In this document: positions 1 to 7,610 of the stretch, piece by piece | Layout of the letters: the number at the start of each line of letters is the position of its first letter | Position numbering within the stretch: position 1 is the first letter of the stretch | Assembly: GCF_018613065.1 (NCBI RefSeq) | Contig: NZ_JAGGQW010000065.1 | Location: forward strand, 2,057-29,250 | Length of the DNA stretch: 27,194 nt | Direction of reading: 5' to 3' | Source: Bacillus sp. ISL-7 | GTDB lineage: Bacteria; Bacillota; Bacilli; Bacillales_B; DSM-18226 | Made by a program: the position numbers and the translations under genes | Notes under the pieces: generated by a model | Told to the model about the DNA's origin: nothing | The model's database searches: none | What the model saw: the letters and a program-made list of their open reading frames with translations, nothing else

Positions 1-165
1 AGACTCTACTTGTGGAACTGCTTGGCAGATTTCTTGAATGCGGTCTTCGAATTTTACGCCTTCCTTAGCAACTAGGGAAGGATTGGTTGTAACACCAGAT
101 AAAACGCCAATTTTATATGCCTTTTTAATATCAACAAGATTTGCAGTATCAATAAATAATTTCAT
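1..165 (-). CDS. Transaldolase / fructose-6-phosphate aldolase family protein, N-terminal part (runs off window)
   Basis: The minus-strand reading begins MKLFIDTAN and continues through [13 protein letters not shown]. These are the first strand and the TTNPSL motif of the small (about 215 aa) transaldolase/FSA family of class I aldolases, which transfer or release dihydroxyacetone-type units in sugar-phosphate metabolism. Only the first 55 codons are visible, so the Schiff-base lysine is outside the window. A good ribosome site (TGGAGGAAA on the minus strand, about 171-179) precedes the ATG. The start lies 17 bases after the transketolase stop, so the two are probably one operon. The family call is firm, but transaldolase and F6P aldolase cannot be separated from this fragment. 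Confidence 0.9.
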   Translation of the reverse strand, partial: MKLFIDTANLVDIKKAYKIGVLSGVTTNPSLVAKEGVKFEDRIQEICQAVPQVES

Positions 166-182
166 CGTATATTTCCTCCATT

Positions 183-2177
183 TTAAGATTGCAGTAGACT
201 TTTTGCAGTTCGAACAACATTTTCTGTCGTAAATCCAAATAGCTCCATGACTGCAGCGCCCGTTCCTGAAGCACCGAATGTTTCAATAGATAATACTTTC
301 CCTTCTGATCCTACATAGCGTTCCCATCCAAGAGAGATACCCATTTCTAGTGCCACACGCTTCGTAATAGAAGCAGGGAAGACAAGCTCTTTGTATTCTT
401 TCGGTTGACGATCGAAAAGTTCCCAGCTTGGCATTGCGACAACGCTTACCGAAACATTTTCCTTTTCAAGTTCAGCTTTCGCGTTAATGGCTAATGACAC
501 TTCTGAACCGGTAGAGATCAAAATAACCTCTGGTTGGTCATTTGTTTGCGTTAATACGTAAGCTCCTTTAGAAAGGTTGTCTAAATTGGCTTGTGTTTCT
601 TGGAACACAGGCAGGTTTTGACGGCTTAGTACCAAGGCAACCGGACCGTCTATTTGTTGTAGTGCATAAGCCCAAGCACTTGCCGTTTCGTTTGCATCTG
701 ATGGGCGAATTACGGTTAGCCCTGGGATCGCACGAAGAGAAGCTAGCTGCTCAATTGGCTCATGAGTTGGACCATCTTCACCAACCGCAATCGAATCATG
801 AGTAAATACATAAGTGACTGGAAGCTTTTGCAAGGATGCCAGACGAATTGATGGTCTGAGATAATCATTGAAAACAAAGAATGTGCTTACAAATGGCTTT
901 ACCCCGCCATGAAGAGCCAAACCATTGCCAGCCGCTCCCATTGCGTGTTCCCGGACACCAAAATAGATATTCCGTCCGCTAAATGATTCTACCGCGAATG
1001 CTGCGTCTTCCTTTATATCTGTCATTGTAGAATGAGAAAGATCCGCACTTCCTCCAAAAATAGAAGGAACTGATTTTACAAAATGGTTAATAGCTTCTCC
1101 GCTGGCTACACGAGTTGAAATTGTTTTACCTGTATCAAATGTCAGGATGTCTTCCGCATTAATTAAAACTTCTCCCGTGATGGCATGTTGCAGTTCCTTC
1201 GCTAATTCAGGATATGTCTCTTGATAAGACTGGAATAATGCATTCCATTGTTGTTCTTGACTAATTCCTCTTTGTTTTAGCTCTTCAAAATGGGCTTTAA
1301 CTTCTTCCGGTACAAAGAAATCCTCTTCATATTGCCAGCCATATACCTGTTTTGTTGCACGAGCTTCTTCTGCTCCAAGGGGATTTCCATGTGCTTTGTT
1401 TGTTCCTGCAACTTTGGGACTTCCATAACCGATAGTGGTTCTAATTTCGATCAAGGTTGGTTGGTTTGTATTTTGTTTAGCTAATGTAATAGCTTTTGAG
1501 ATTTCAGCTACATCATTGCCATCTTCTACTCGTAAATATTGCCAATGAGCAGATTCTGTTCTTTTTTGAATGTCCTCTGAAAATGAAAGGTTTAATTCAC
1601 CGTCCAAAGAAATATCATTTGAGTCATATAATGCAATTAATTTTCCTAGTTTCATATGGCCGGCCATAGACATGGCCTCATAAGAGATGCCTTCCATTAG
1701 ATCTCCATCGCCAACTAAAGCATATGTATAATGGTCAATTACAGGGTATACATCCCGATTGAATTTTGCAGCTAAATGCGCTTCAGCCATCGCCATTCCT
1801 ACTGCATTTGCAATTCCTTGCCCTAAAGGCCCAGTTGTCGCTTCAACACCTTCTGTGTGACCAAATTCGGGATGACCAGGTGTTTTGCTATTAAGCTTTC
1901 TAAAACTTTTTAAATCTTCTAAAGATAAATTGTACCCAGCTAAATGAAGCAAACTATACAACAAGCTAGATCCGTGTCCGGCAGAAAGAATAAATCGATC
2001 TCGATTAAACCATTTTGCATTTGCAGAATTATGATTTAGATGATGCGCCCATAGTGCATATGCCATTGGAGCAGCCCCCATAGGTAGGCCTGGATGACCG
2101 GAATTAGCACTATTGATCGCGTCAATAGATAAGGTGCGAATCGTATTTATAGCTAGTGTTTCAATACTATTATTCAT
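183..2177 (-). CDS. tkt: Transketolase
   Basis: A thiamine-diphosphate enzyme of the non-oxidative pentose phosphate pathway that moves two-carbon ketol units between sugar phosphates. Visible family signatures include [15 protein letters not shown] near the N-terminus, the TPP motif starting GDGDLMEG about residue 150, [16 protein letters not shown] in the pyrimidine-binding domain and [13 protein letters not shown] around the catalytic glutamate. At 664 aa it has the usual length. The frame opens eight codons earlier (2201), but a strong AAAGGAGG at about 2186-2193 lies inside that extension and 8 bases before the ATG at 2177, so 2177 is preferred. It is followed closely by the transaldolase-like gene and is divergent from a DeoR regulator, suggesting an inducible second transketolase or a sugar-specific operon. 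Confidence 0.96.
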   Translation of the reverse strand: MNNSIETLAINTIRTLSIDAINSANSGHPGLPMGAAPMAYALWAHHLNHNSANAKWFNRDRFILSAGHGSSLLYSLLHLAGYNLSLEDLKSFRKLNSKTPGHPEFGHTEGVEATTGPLGQGIANAVGMAMAEAHLAAKFNRDVYPVIDHYTYALVGDGDLMEGISYEAMSMAGHMKLGKLIALYDSNDISLDGELNLSFSEDIQKRTESAHWQYLRVEDGNDVAEISKAITLAKQNTNQPTLIEIRTTIGYGSPKVAGTNKAHGNPLGAEEARATKQVYGWQYEEDFFVPEEVKAHFEELKQRGISQEQQWNALFQSYQETYPELAKELQHAITGEVLINAEDILTFDTGKTISTRVASGEAINHFVKSVPSIFGGSADLSHSTMTDIKEDAAFAVESFSGRNIYFGVREHAMGAAGNGLALHGGVKPFVSTFFVFNDYLRPSIRLASLQKLPVTYVFTHDSIAVGEDGPTHEPIEQLASLRAIPGLTVIRPSDANETASAWAYALQQIDGPVALVLSRQNLPVFQETQANLDNLSKGAYVLTQTNDQPEVILISTGSEVSLAINAKAELEKENVSVSVVAMPSWELFDRQPKEYKELVFPASITKRVALEMGISLGWERYVGSEGKVLSIETFGASGTGAAVMELFGFTTENVVRTAKSLLQS

Positions 2178-2259
2178 ATTTTTTTCCTCCTTTTTATTCA
2201 TGTAATTTTTAAATTAGTACAAAATGTCGGTATTAGGTTTCTTGCCTCAAAGGATTTCT

Positions 2260-2409
2260 TGTTTTTGCATTTTAAAGCCGGTTTTTTCGTATTTAAGAAC
2301 ATTTTATCTTTATAAACAAGAAAAAACAAGAAAAATTTTGCCGGATTTTTTTAAAAATTGGTGAATTCAAGAAAAAATTATATAATATAAGAAAAAACAT
2401 GCAAAAACA
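2260..2409. promoter_or_regulatory. Divergent control region with 11-bp inverted operator-like halves
   Basis: TGTTTTTGCAT at 2260-2270 is repeated in perfect inversion as ATGCAAAAACA at 2399-2409. The two copies flank the divergent promoters of the transketolase operon and the DeoR gene. Between them lie short ACAAGAAAAA direct repeats (about 2317-2336). DeoR repressors commonly bind separated sites and loop the DNA, so these are good candidate operators, but binding is inferred only from position and symmetry. Confidence 0.45.
2358..2386 (+). promoter_or_regulatory. Sigma-A-type promoter of the DeoR gene
   Basis: TTGGTG (2358-2363), a 17-base spacer and a perfect TATAAT (2381-2386). The candidate operator ATGCAAAAACA begins 13 bases after the -10 box, so it would cover the start of transcription and allow autorepression. 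A GGAGG (2411-2415) precedes the ATG at 2428. Confidence 0.65.
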
Positions 2410-2427
2410 CGGAGGCTGATCATTGTT

Positions 2428-3177
2428 ATGCTAAGAAAAGAACGACAAAGCAAAATTTTACAAATACTTGAAAAAGAAGGGAAAGTCGTTGCTAAAGAAT
2501 TAAGCATGAAATGGGATGTTTCCGAGGACACAATTAGACGAGATTTAAGGGAAATGGATTCATTTGGTCTTCTCAAAAGAGTACACGGCGGGGCATTTCC
2601 TGCATCTGCGAGCGCTTTAACCTTTTCTGAAAGAACGGAAGAAAATATAGATGCCAAAAAAGAATTGGCCTTAAAAGCAGTGAAGATTATTAAAGATGGA
2701 CAAGTTCTTTTAATAGATGGAAGTACAACAAATCTTTTTCTTGCTCAAGAAATTCCAATGGAGTTTAAAGGGACCATTATTACGAATAGTCCCTCTATTA
2801 GTTTGGCATTATCAAAACATCCAAATACAGATATCATCCTTTTGGGTGGAACCTTTTTTAAGGAATCTTTTGTGACTGTAGGATTAGATGCAATTGAAGT
2901 GCTTAAAAATATTAGAGCCGATCTCTGTTTTTTAGGAGTGTATTCCCTGCACCCTGACTTTGGTGTCAGCATCCCTCATATAGAAGAGTCTCATGTTAAA
3001 CGTCAGATGATTAAAAGTTCAAATAAAATCGCAACCCTAGTAACAAGAAGTAAACTTAATACTATTTCCAATTACTTGGTTGGTCCCGTTTCAGAACTTG
3101 ATTACTTAATTACGGAAGACGGTCCACTAAGTCATAATTTAAACAAGTATATGGAATTAGGTATCGAAATTATTTAA
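2428..3177 (+). CDS. DeoR/GlpR-family transcriptional regulator
   Basis: A 249-aa sugar-phosphate-responsive repressor. The N-terminus (RKERQSKILQILEKEGKV, then VSEDTIRRDLREMD and LLKRVHGGA, residues about 4-56) is the classic DeoR winged helix-turn-helix. The rest is the DeoR C-terminal sensor fold, with LLIDGSTTNLFLAQEI, TNSPSISLAL and LLGG marking the phosphosugar pocket. Length is typical (about 250 aa). It faces away from the transketolase/transaldolase pair across about 250 bp holding paired inverted repeats, so its likely targets are itself and that operon. The inducer cannot be told from sequence; an intermediate of pentose or hexose phosphate metabolism would fit. Confidence 0.92.
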   Translation: MLRKERQSKILQILEKEGKVVAKELSMKWDVSEDTIRRDLREMDSFGLLKRVHGGAFPASASALTFSERTEENIDAKKELALKAVKIIKDGQVLLIDGSTTNLFLAQEIPMEFKGTIITNSPSISLALSKHPNTDIILLGGTFFKESFVTVGLDAIEVLKNIRADLCFLGVYSLHPDFGVSIPHIEESHVKRQMIKSSNKIATLVTRSKLNTISNYLVGPVSELDYLITEDGPLSHNLNKYMELGIEII

Positions 3178-3340
3178 CTATAGTAGTGATTTTAAATTTG
3201 AGCTAAAGCAGCTAATAGTTTTCAACATTTTTCTATATAATGTTTAAAAACGTCATGATATACTAAAAATGTCCATGCCAAATAACCTTCCTTATTTCTT
3301 TTATGGGAAGGTATTGTTGTATATAGTTAGATATTGGTTT

Positions 3341-3678
<338 letters not shown>

Positions 3679-3727
3679 TCAAGTGAATCTAATCATAAAA
3701 AATACATAGAATTACATATTTTTCAAT

Positions 3728-3759
3728 AGCCTTAAGGCGTTTCCCCTAAGGCTTTTTTT
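3728..3759 (+). terminator. Rho-independent terminator
   Basis: AGCCTTA (3728-3734) pairs with TAAGGCT (3747-3753) and is followed directly by a T-run. The stem is extended inside by AGG/CCC. It lies downstream of the IS110 remnant; the DeoR gene is the nearest upstream plus-strand gene. Confidence 0.7.
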
Positions 3760-4083
3760 CATTGTTAAATTAATGGTATATTTCATTAGTTAATAAATTT
3801 CAAAAACGAGTACTTTAAAAATTACTTGGGAGGCTTTAATATATTGTATTGAAATAGATAAACACCATTCTGATAGGAGGACGGCTTATTTTTTGTGCCT
3901 GATAAGCATTCTTGGTTTATTCCTCGTGAATTAAGAAATCTCCCTATCTTCTCCGTGGTTTACTTCCGAACAGTTCAAACATAAAACACTCTTCCTTATT
4001 AAATCGAAACTATTTATATGAATAAGACTTTGAAAGTTAGATATCTGTATTAACTACAAAATGCTATTTAATCGTATCCTAAT
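3760..4083. other. Gene-poor spacer
   Basis: AT-rich DNA with many stops in all frames. The only reading with a ribosome-site-like AGGAGG (3875-3880) is a 29-codon GTG frame at 3895-3984 with a 14-base spacing, which is not convincing. No RNA gene, promoter or terminator is recognised. Confidence 0.5.
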
Positions 4084-4560
4084 CTCGACAATTTTTTTGC
4101 TGCTAGAATAGAAAAGTCCTTTATATGCAAGGGTTCATACCAAAACTAAACAAACGTTTGATTAACAAAGGAAAAGAGAAATAAGGTCGAAGAATGTAAG
4201 ATTACGATGTTTTTTTCTAATTCTTGAAAATTAAGAAGAAAACTCCAAACATCGGGTGACAATCTTTTTACATGCTAGGATGAAATATTCCTTTATATGC
4301 AAGGGTTCATACCAAAACTAAACAAACGTTTGATTAACAAAGGAAAAGAGAAATAAGGTCGAAGAATGTAAGATTACAATGTTTTTTTCTGATTTTTGAA
4401 AATTAAGAAGAAAACTCCAAACATCGGGTGACAATCTTTTTACATGCTAGGATGAAATATTTCTTTATATGCAAGGGTTTATTCCAAAACTAAACAAACG
4501 TTTGATTAACAAAGGAAAAGAAAAATAAGGTCGAAGAATGTAAGATTACGATGTTTTTTT
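4084..4560. repeat. 172-bp tandem repeat, three copies (last partial)
   Basis: Units begin at about 4118, 4290 and 4462 with C/TCTTTATATGCAAGGGTT and are nearly identical. A diverged lead-in precedes the first unit, and the third decays after about 4560. Each copy has the 10-bp palindrome CAAACGTTTG (4151-4160, 4323-4332, 4495-4504) inside a longer imperfect symmetry (TAAACAAACGTTTGATTA). The first two copies also hold a long imperfect hairpin whose arms are CGATGTTT and AAACATCG in copy 1 (about 4206-4255). The repeat is non-coding and ends about 210 bp before the Rtp-like gene. It is too long-period and spacer-free to be CRISPR. Confidence 0.9.
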
Positions 4561-4661
4561 AAATCCTTTAAGATTAAGAAAGTAACACCCAATAAATACA
4601 CAGAAAAATCGTGACAAAATAGAAATTATAGCTCTAGAACAACTTGTGGCTGCAAAAAAAT

Positions 4662-4690
4662 TTTCTAATTTCAATATGTGCTAAATTCAC
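4662..4690 (+). promoter_or_regulatory. Candidate replication terminus (Ter) / Rtp binding site
   Basis: Aligned to the B. subtilis Ter consensus as I remember it, the 29 bases match 18 of the 24 specified positions. These include CTAA (4665-4668), TATGT (4675-4679) and CTAAAT (4681-4686). The site sits about 85 bp upstream of the Rtp-like start, the same place where B. subtilis carries the Ter sites that both arrest forks and autoregulate rtp. Mismatches fall in the outer bases and in the A of GTAC. Site identity is inference from consensus and context. Confidence 0.45.
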
Positions 4691-4773
4691 ATCTACTATT
4701 ATATACACGCCCGGACAACGTATAGTTTATAATTCAAGTAACACCACCAAACGGTCAGCAAGGAGGGTTTGTT

Positions 4774-5103
4774 TTGAAGGATAATATAATAAAGGAAAAA
4801 GAGGTAAAATCACGCAACCGAGATAACTTTTTAATCAAGCAGCGTGCGTTTGTGAAGCTGTATTTGCTCTCGTGGATCGAGAAGGGGAGACCATACGGCC
4901 AAGAGATGTTGGATGATTTTTATGAAACATTTAAATATTTTAATTATAAGCCCAACCATTCTGAAGTTTACAAAGGATTACACGAACTGCTGGATGATGG
5001 AATCATCACAAGGTCTCGCATTATAAAAGAGGGGTCAAAGCGCCAAGAGCTTAAGGTATATGAAATCGCCAATAAGGATGAAGTTAGACGGTATAAGAAG
5101 TAA
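4774..5103 (+). CDS. rtp: Replication termination protein (Rtp) homologue, cut short by a nonsense codon
   Basis: Rtp is the Bacillus winged-helix protein that binds Ter sites as dimers and blocks replication forks from one side. Family hallmarks are KQRAFVKLYLL (residues 22-32), KPNHSEVYKGLHELLDDGI (about 58-76) and KEGSKRQELKVYE. The gene starts at TTG (4774) behind AAGGAGGG with 6 bases of spacing. The frame ends at TAA 5101-5103, but the same frame then reads VKEDLDRSIGLLNKAVRDNY up to a second TAA at 5167-5169. That stretch aligns with the C-terminal dimerisation helix of B. subtilis Rtp, and the stop falls where that protein has Gln, so CAA or CAG to a stop is likely. The 109-aa product would keep the DNA-binding domain but lose helix 4, which forms the dimer. 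Confidence 0.88.
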   Translation: MKDNIIKEKEVKSRNRDNFLIKQRAFVKLYLLSWIEKGRPYGQEMLDDFYETFKYFNYKPNHSEVYKGLHELLDDGIITRSRIIKEGSKRQELKVYEIANKDEVRRYKK

Positions 5104-5161
5104 GTTAAAGAAGATTTAGACCGCAGCATAGGCCTTTTAAATAAAGCAGTTAGAGATAATT

Positions 5162-5362
5162 ATGTATAAACTAATCTATGATAAATATTTCCGCAATATT
5201 AGGCGCTCCAAACGATACCTTATCGAAGCTCAAGTCGGTAAGAATCCGGATGTAGTCGTAGTTACAGACAACGGAGAAACGTTTTACAGCGTTAGTAAAG
5301 AAGTTTATATTAACGAACTGATTCCATTGGATTATGAAATCGCAGCAGCAGACAGAGAGTAA
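5162..5362 (+). CDS. Small hypothetical protein (66 aa)
   Basis: Not recognised. The product is basic at its start (YFRNIRRSKRYL) and acidic at its end (LDYEIAAADRE), with a central beta-rich stretch (DVVVVTDNGETFYSV), and no membrane segment or signal peptide. The ATG overlaps the ancestral stop of the Rtp reading at 5167-5169, as in a translationally coupled pair. The ribosome site is weak. A stem-loop with a T-run directly behind the stop supports a real transcription unit. Size and setting resemble small phage or conjugative-element proteins. Confidence 0.5.
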   Translation: MYKLIYDKYFRNIRRSKRYLIEAQVGKNPDVVVVTDNGETFYSVSKEVYINELIPLDYEIAAADRE

Positions 5363-5376
5363 TCTCCGTCTTTTTG
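5349..5376 (+). terminator. Terminator after the small ORF
   Basis: ACAGAGA, a GTAA loop and TCTCCGT (one mismatch), followed by CTTTTTG. It overlaps the end of the 66-codon ORF and separates it from a convergent minus-strand ORF. Confidence 0.5.
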
Positions 5377-5556
5377 TTACAACTCGATATCCTTAACGTT
5401 TACATCATATTCCTCGATAAATTCAACGATACCCACCAGTCGTTTTATTGCGTACTCCTTATCCGGACTCTCATCCGCAACCAACTCCGCAGCTAGATTC
5501 AGGACCTCCGATTTAATTCTAGATATTGTTAGTTTCGCCTCTAATAGCTCATTCAT
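5377..5556 (-). CDS. Small hypothetical protein (59 aa), phage-like
   Basis: A minus-strand ATG (5556) preceded by GGAGG (5568-5572 on the plus-strand numbering) at good spacing. It reads MNELLEAKLTISRIKSEV, then an acidic helical protein ending VNVKDIEL. It is not recognised and has no membrane segment. The predicted structure is mostly helical and the C-terminal half is strongly acidic. It converges on the 66-codon ORF. The strong ribosome site and clean frame make it likelier to be real than most short frames here. Such small acidic proteins are common in prophages and integrative elements. Confidence 0.55.
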   Translation of the reverse strand: MNELLEAKLTISRIKSEVLNLAAELVADESPDKEYAIKRLVGIVEFIEEYDVNVKDIEL

Positions 5557-5935
5557 TAACTGGCCTCCAATGACATCAAGTAATGTAAATAGTTAAATTT
5601 TCCTGTGTATTCACAAAATTCAACTACAGTTTAGGAATGTGTATTTAATAACTGTATTATATAGTGAGAAGTTCAGTCTTATAAGGTTTTACTTTTCTAA
5701 TGTTAGGTGGAATTTGTCATTCTTTGGTGGTAATTTGTAATGTTTGGTGGCAGATTGGTGGCAATGCTTATGACTAACTTCTGACATCAAGATTTTGCTG
5801 AACTTCCCACTGCGTTAAATGTTTCACAGAGTCCCTTGCAGCATCTGTTTCTTTTTGACTTTCCATTCTTGCAAGTTTTAAAGAAAGGTGCAAAAGTCGC
5901 TGGAACCATAACTTTCTTTAAAACCTATCACTTGG
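5557..5935. other. Spacer with iterons and a probable cut edge
   Basis: Holds the GGTGG iterons (5706-5761), reported separately. From about 5800 a plus-strand frame reads LKKGAKVAGTI before the hydrolase gene, but it is one frame off and has no start. It may be the lost N-terminus of that gene or of a conjugation gene upstream of it. No intact gene is seen. Confidence 0.4.
5706..5761 (+). repeat. Helically phased GGTGG iterons
   Basis: GGTGG starts at 5706, 5726, 5746 and 5757, spaced 20, 20 and 11 bases. The first copies are embedded in a longer unit of the form TTTGGTGGTAATTTGTAAT (first copy TTAGGTGGAATTTGTCAT). The spacing puts every copy on the same face of the helix, as in clustered operator or initiator-binding sites. 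The protein that binds is unknown. Confidence 0.6.
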
Positions 5936-6898
5936 ATGATTGCAGGTATTCTTCTTCTCCTCACATCTATTTTCGGTTTTGCCTTATTTATTTCCATTAG
6001 TTTAGGTGGAGAGAATCAATTTGAATCGGGGATGTCAGGAGAAGGAGCCGGAGGAACAGCGAAAGTATCAGCTGAGGTATTGCGATATGAACCCCTTATA
6101 AGGAATTATGCAGGGGAATATGGGGTTGATGAGTATGTGGGGCTTATCATGGCCCTTATCCAACAAGAGTCAGGAGGAAGACAGTTAGATGTGATGCAAT
6201 CCTCCGAATCTATCGGTCTACCACCAGGAGCGATCACAGATCCCGAATTGTCTATTAAAATTGGTGTCAAATATTTTGCTGAAGTGATGAAGAAAGCCCA
6301 AGGAGACCCAAAATTGGCGCTTCAATCTTATAACATGGGGAGTGGATTTATTCCGTTCGCTCTAGAACATGGGGGATACTCCAAAGAAGTAGCCATCCAA
6401 TTTAGTCAATTGATGGCTGCCAAAAACGGTTGGCCCCGATACGGTGATGTGAATTATGTTGAACATGTGCTTCGTTATTACCATTCAGAAGATGGAAGCA
6501 TTGTGGTTGTGGGGGATGGTACCCAACGTTTTGATGTAGAGGAAGTCCATAATATTATGAAAAAGTTTCTTGGTATACCTTATGTGTGGGGTGGTAGAAC
6601 ACCAGCTGCAGGAGGATTTGATTGTTCGGGGCTATTAGAATATGCCTTCGCACAAGTCGGTATAGATTTACATGGGACAGCTCAATCCCAATACAACAAA
6701 ACCATTCCCGTTCCTGAAGAACAAATTAAGCCTGGTGATTTGGTTTTCTTCTCAACCTACAAGCCAGGAGCTTCCCATGTTGGAATGTATGTAGGAAATG
6801 GAAAGTTCATTAATGCAAATGGCAACGGAATTTCTTATTCTTCTGTAGAAGAATGGAAGAAACTTTATCCCTTCTTAGGATTTAGACGGATTCCATAA
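5936..6898 (+). CDS. cwlT: CwlT-like bifunctional cell-wall hydrolase (lysozyme-like plus NlpC/P60)
   Basis: Conjugative elements such as ICEBs1 use CwlT to open peptidoglycan for DNA transfer. Visible parts are an N-terminal membrane segment (AGILLLLTSIFGFALFISI, residues about 3-21), a lytic-transglycosylase-like muramidase domain (about 48-182, catalytic Glu78 in QQESGG) and an NlpC/P60 domain (about 200-320) with Cys230 in GFDCSGL and His281 in GASHVGMYVG. The 320 aa are close to the 329 aa of B. subtilis CwlT. No ribosome site precedes the ATG, and an in-frame stop lies at 5909-5911. The true N-terminus may therefore be lost or lie one frame off upstream. The other conjugation genes are absent, so this is an orphan. 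Confidence 0.85.
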   Translation: MIAGILLLLTSIFGFALFISISLGGENQFESGMSGEGAGGTAKVSAEVLRYEPLIRNYAGEYGVDEYVGLIMALIQQESGGRQLDVMQSSESIGLPPGAITDPELSIKIGVKYFAEVMKKAQGDPKLALQSYNMGSGFIPFALEHGGYSKEVAIQFSQLMAAKNGWPRYGDVNYVEHVLRYYHSEDGSIVVVGDGTQRFDVEEVHNIMKKFLGIPYVWGGRTPAAGGFDCSGLLEYAFAQVGIDLHGTAQSQYNKTIPVPEEQIKPGDLVFFSTYKPGASHVGMYVGNGKFINANGNGISYSSVEEWKKLYPFLGFRRIP

Positions 6899-6914
6899 TG
6901 GGGGTGATAAGTTT

Positions 6915-7447
6915 ATGGAACCACATCAAAAAAAAACTACATTTTGCTAATGATTGGATTTGTTGCTGCAGTTATTATCATTATGTATGTTTTTAGTCTG
7001 CGAACACAGTTGCAAGAAGTCAGAGCAAACCAAAGAAATTATGAAGAGAAGATTGCGTCTCTATCCTCTATCCAGAACACGGACGCATTAAAGGTAAACC
7101 GAGAGTTTCTAAAAAACTTTTTCACTTATCAAACGACTGCAGAAAGATATAAAAATATAAAACCATTGATGACTGATCAAGGGTTTAAAGCCACACATCC
7201 TTCTGGATCAGAACTTCCGAATTCAAGGGAATCAGTGAAATCATCTATGGTTGGTCTGAAGCCTTTTGAATATCAGTCCTCAAAGACAGAAGCTGAATTT
7301 TTTAATGAGTTTAAATTAACTACTGAATTTAATAATGTAGCAAATACTGAAACAGCAATTGTCAAAACGTCATTGATTTTTGTCAAGGATCAAGGTTGGA
7401 AAGGTGATGATGTTGAGTTTGTTGGGCAATTAACAGGGCGGGAATAA
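6915..7447 (+). pseudogene. Conjugation-associated single-pass membrane protein (YddI-like by position), frameshifted in A9
   Basis: A GGGGTGAT ribosome site precedes ATG 6915, which reads MEPHQKK and then stops, because the run of nine A residues (6928-6936) puts it out of frame. One more A would join it to the 167-codon frame, giving NYILLMIGFVAAVIIIMYVF, a single N-terminal membrane anchor, then a short coiled-coil-like stretch (LRTQLQEVRANQRNYEEKIASL) and a soluble domain. In ICEBs1 the gene after cwlT encodes YddI, about 168 aa; the match here is by position, size and topology only. The frame might be restored by slippage at the A-run, or the deletion could be a sequencing error. Confidence 0.6.
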
Positions 7448-7517
7448 AAAGAATTGAAAGTTGGTAATTTTTATTTTATTCTCTTGGAACCGAACGTAAA
7501 CGAAATTTCGATTTTAC

Positions 7518-7558
7518 AAGCTAATTTTTCCTGTTTTTAAGAAGAAATTAGCTTTTTT
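7518..7558 (+). terminator. Terminator of the cwlT-like operon
   Basis: AAGCTAATTT (7518-7527) pairs with AAATTAGCTT (7545-7554) and runs into T6. Placed about 70 bases after the last stop. Confidence 0.8.
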
Positions 7559-7570
7559 AATTATTTTAAA

Positions 7571-7610
7571 GGGGTAAAGTCAGGAAACCGCATTTCCCTG
7601 ACTTTACCCC
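7571..7610. repeat. Long perfect-arm hairpin next to an IS231-like end
   Basis: GGGGTAAAGTCAGG (7571-7584) and CCTGACTTTACCCC (7597-7610) are a perfect 14-bp inverted repeat around 12 bases. It has no T-run, so it is a poor terminator. Its right arm abuts an IS231-type end (ATGCCCATCAAG). Confidence 0.6.

Noticed and set aside
593..805. Plus-strand 70-codon frame inside transketolase
   Set aside because: Antisense to a conserved gene, with no ribosome site.
3895..3984. 29-codon GTG frame (PDKHSWFIPRELRNLP...) after AGGAGG
   Set aside because: Spacing of 14 bases is too long, the start is GTG and the product is very short; not enough to call a gene.
4084..4560. CRISPR array
   Set aside because: Units are 172 bp, contiguous and lack unique spacers; no cas genes in the window.
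4084..5200. dif site near the possible terminus
   Set aside because: No sequence close to the Bacillus dif 28-mer was found; CTAGAATAG near 4103 matches only a few bases.
5774..5866. Minus-strand 30-codon frame (MESQKETDAARDSVKH...)
   Set aside because: Looks protein-like, but has no ribosome site or recognised family; may be the tail of a lost gene.
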